A stretch of 7,107 bases of DNA from Sodalis-like endosymbiont of Proechinophthirus fluctus (GTDB lineage Bacteria; Pseudomonadota; Gammaproteobacteria; Enterobacterales; Enterobacteriaceae), in NCBI RefSeq assembly GCF_001602625.1, contig NZ_LECR01000030.1, positions 5,942 through 13,048 of the forward strand, in the 5' to 3' direction. Below are positions 5,800 to 7,107 of the stretch, one piece after another. Numbering within the stretch: position 1 is the stretch's first letter; every line of letters starts with the position of its first letter. A model generated the notes under the pieces. That model was not told where the DNA came from and searched no databases. It saw only the letters and a list, made by a program, of their open reading frames with translations. Made by a program: the position numbers and the translations under genes.

Positions 5800-6482
5800 C
5801 GACCGGCCTGTTGCTTTGCAGCATCAGCGACAGGCTTATCACATATTGCCAGTTAACTACCGACACTGCCGGCGGCTGATGATATTCAGCGAGATAGGTA
5901 TAGTTGGGCTGCAACTAGCTCTATAATTTATAATTGGCTGAATAAATAGTAGTGTCTCTGCATATTTTTCAGCGTCATATAGAGCGGGAAAACATTAATC
6001 TTTAATTCATCCTAGCTATATTAGCAACGAATCTTACGCATAGCGATAAATTTCCGCGATAGAGGTATCGGTTATAGCATAGCAGCCGATAGAGAGATAA
6101 GCGATGTTAATTATCAAGTTAACGCCAAAATAAACCTGTGTCCAATCGTAATTATTGGGAAAGCGATATTAATGACTGTTGGGATTCAGATTACGGGTAT
6201 CAATGGCATAAATGCCCTCCTGGATCATGAAATCACCTTCGTGCCGTTTCGGACCCAGACCGCTGGAAAACTTGTAAATTTGAAAGCTGTTCACCAGATG
6301 GTAGGTGTTATCTATCTTGGCATAAAGTTCCAATATGCGCTCCTCTTTAAGGATCTGAATAAATACTAGTGAGCCTAATAATTGTTGCTTAAGTTCCTGG
6401 CTGACTTTTGCCTGATCGCTGGCGTAGCCGTACACCGGGAATAAGAAAGCATTGCCAACAACAGTGCAAATAATATATGCAT
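5800..6482 (-). pseudogene. yafK: YafK (DpaA), L,D-transpeptidase-fold periplasmic enzyme, degraded
   Basis: YafK/DpaA is a YkuD-domain enzyme that in E. coli detaches Braun lipoprotein from peptidoglycan. The minus-strand remnant begins MHILFALLLAMLS, a signal peptide broken by a frameshift before FLFPVYGYA. An 88-codon open segment follows (6435-6169) with SQELKQQLLGSLVFIQILKE, YHLVNSFQIYKFSSGLGPKR and GDFMIQEGIYAI. After a shift it continues FPNNYDWTQ and LSIGCYAITDTSIAEIY, then after further stops INVFPLYMTLKNMQRHYYLF and finally PPAVSVVNWQYVIS. The active-site Cys codon survives (6082-6084), but the preceding IHGD motif reads IINI, so the catalytic His is apparently lost. AACAGGA at 6489-6495 favours the ATG at 6482 over the one at 6488. 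The 3' limit is approximate and abuts the yafJ remnant. Nearly full length but inactive. Confidence 0.9.
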
Positions 6483-6488
6483 TGTCAT

Positions 6489-6624
6489 TCCTGTTGCATC
6501 AAAATAAATGAGCCGCCAGCGACGAACGTTACCAGTGGGTCTGTCAACTGCCCGTGGGCAATCAGCGACAGAATATCTCTGAGTATTATTTTATCAATAT
6601 AAGTTTTGTATAGATGAGAATATT
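6489..6624. other. Gap between the divergent yafK and dinB remnants, with a short unassigned frame
   Basis: On the minus strand, a short open frame reads DKIILRDILSLIAHGQLTDP, then LVTFVAGGSFILMQQE, and stops at a TGA (6487-6485) overlapping the upstream ATG of yafK. It has no visible start codon and I do not recognise it. E. coli has several genes between yafK and dinB; none could be identified here. Confidence 0.35.
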
Positions 6625-6644
6625 TACTGTATATCTGTACAGGT
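6625..6644 (+). promoter_or_regulatory. LexA (SOS) box upstream of dinB
   Basis: TACTGTATATCTGTACAGGT contains CTGT (6627-6630), an 8-bp spacer and ACAG (6639-6642), the exact CTGT-N8-ACAG core of the enterobacterial LexA operator. It is close to the consensus TACTGTATATATATACAGTA. It ends 12 bp before the dinB start codon, as expected for a repressor site overlapping the dinB promoter. The operator remains near-perfect although the gene it controls is dead. Confidence 0.88.
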
Positions 6645-6655
6645 TAATAGGCTGG

Positions 6656-7107
6656 ATGCATAAAATCATACATGTCGATATGGACTGCTTTTTGCCGCGG
6701 TCGAAATGTGCGATAATCGACGCTTGTGCGACATTCCTCTGGCGATCGGCGGCAGAGGCCGCGCCGATCGCTACAACGCTATGGCGTGCATGACGCCATG
6801 TCCACACCATAATGGCATTAAAACTCTGCCCTATCTGACGGTGATCCTCAGCCGTATATGGCGGTGTATAAAGAGTTCTCTGATCATATTCGTTCTATTT
6901 TCTCCCTCTATACGTCACTTCGCTCATCGAGCTGCTGTCGCTGGATGAGGCGTTGAGGCGTTTATGGACGTCACCGACAGCGATTATTGCAATGGTTTTG
7001 TCACCCTGATGGCGAATGCTATCCGCCATGAGATTGCCGATGAGCTGAGGCTAACGACCTCGGCTTGGTGTATGTAAGCGCCAGTTAAGTTTTAGCGAAA
7101 ATCACCT
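6656..7107 (+). pseudogene. dinB: DNA polymerase IV (DinB), frameshifted, 3' end beyond window
   Basis: Remnant of the Y-family translesion polymerase induced by SOS. It starts MHKIIHVDMDCF with the metal-binding D8 in place. A T missing from a homopolymer (6689-6693) then shifts the frame, which continues FAAVEMCDNRRLCDIPLAIG. Later pieces read YMAVYKEFSDHIRSIFSLYT, LIELLSLDEA (containing the catalytic Asp-Glu pair) and FMDVTDSDYCNGFVTLMANA. The last piece is IRHEIADELRLTTSA followed by a stop and APVKF, matching the E. coli ASAGVAPVKFLAKIA region. An 8-bp tandem duplication of GAGGCGTT (6947-6962) breaks the frame right after SLDEA. At least five lesions are visible, so the gene cannot yield an active polymerase. 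About 450 bp is seen, under half of the usual 351-codon gene. Its order relative to yafK matches E. coli, with the intervening genes missing. Confidence 0.92.

Noticed and set aside
6172..6369. 65-codon plus-strand open frame
   Set aside because: Antisense to the best-preserved part of the yafK remnant.

Overview
The window looks like a decaying chromosomal region of a gammaproteobacterial insect symbiont, most likely Sodalis or a close relative. The surviving proteins are close to their E. coli counterparts. The gene order rnhA < > dnaQ - aspV ... gmhA - yafJ - (yafK on minus) - dinB follows the enterobacterial chromosome. Between the intact genes lie at least six protein pseudogenes that can still be read in broken frames, plus a degraded tRNA gene. 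Calls rest on recognising protein families by eye; no database search was run.

Layout. 1-219 (minus) is the N-terminal part of rnhA (RNase HI), divergent from intact dnaQ (272-1021, plus), the proofreading subunit of DNA polymerase III. Next is the aspV tRNA-Asp locus (about 1175-1253). It has a good stable-RNA type promoter and a long terminator-like hairpin, but the tRNA body is damaged and its anticodon has changed from GTC to GTT. 1307-1665 has no recognisable gene. 1668 to about 2610 (plus) is a broken puuE-type allantoinase. About 2766-3178 (minus) is the N-terminal third of a broken ybdL/mtnE-type aminotransferase. About 3395-3986 (plus) is a broken YceI-family periplasmic protein, followed by a terminator.

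The second half starts with an AT-only perfect hairpin (4217-4253) upstream of intact gmhA (4366-4950, plus), the first enzyme of LPS heptose synthesis. Downstream are three dead genes. yafJ (4984-5797, plus) is a class II glutamine amidotransferase that has lost its catalytic Cys2. yafK/dpaA (minus, 6482 down to about 5800) is an L,D-transpeptidase-fold enzyme that seems to have lost its active-site His. dinB (6656 to the window end, plus) encoded DNA polymerase IV and still carries a near-perfect LexA box.

How it fits together. The intact genes serve replication (rnhA, dnaQ) and outer-membrane LPS (gmhA). The dead genes served purine/allantoin breakdown, methionine salvage or transamination, envelope maintenance and SOS translesion synthesis, which a host-restricted symbiont could lose. 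Many lesions are single-base indels and TGG-to-stop changes. At least three pseudogenes also carry short tandem duplications (8, 11 and 20 bp), suggesting replication slippage. I found no CRISPR array, intact mobile element or convincing novel system.
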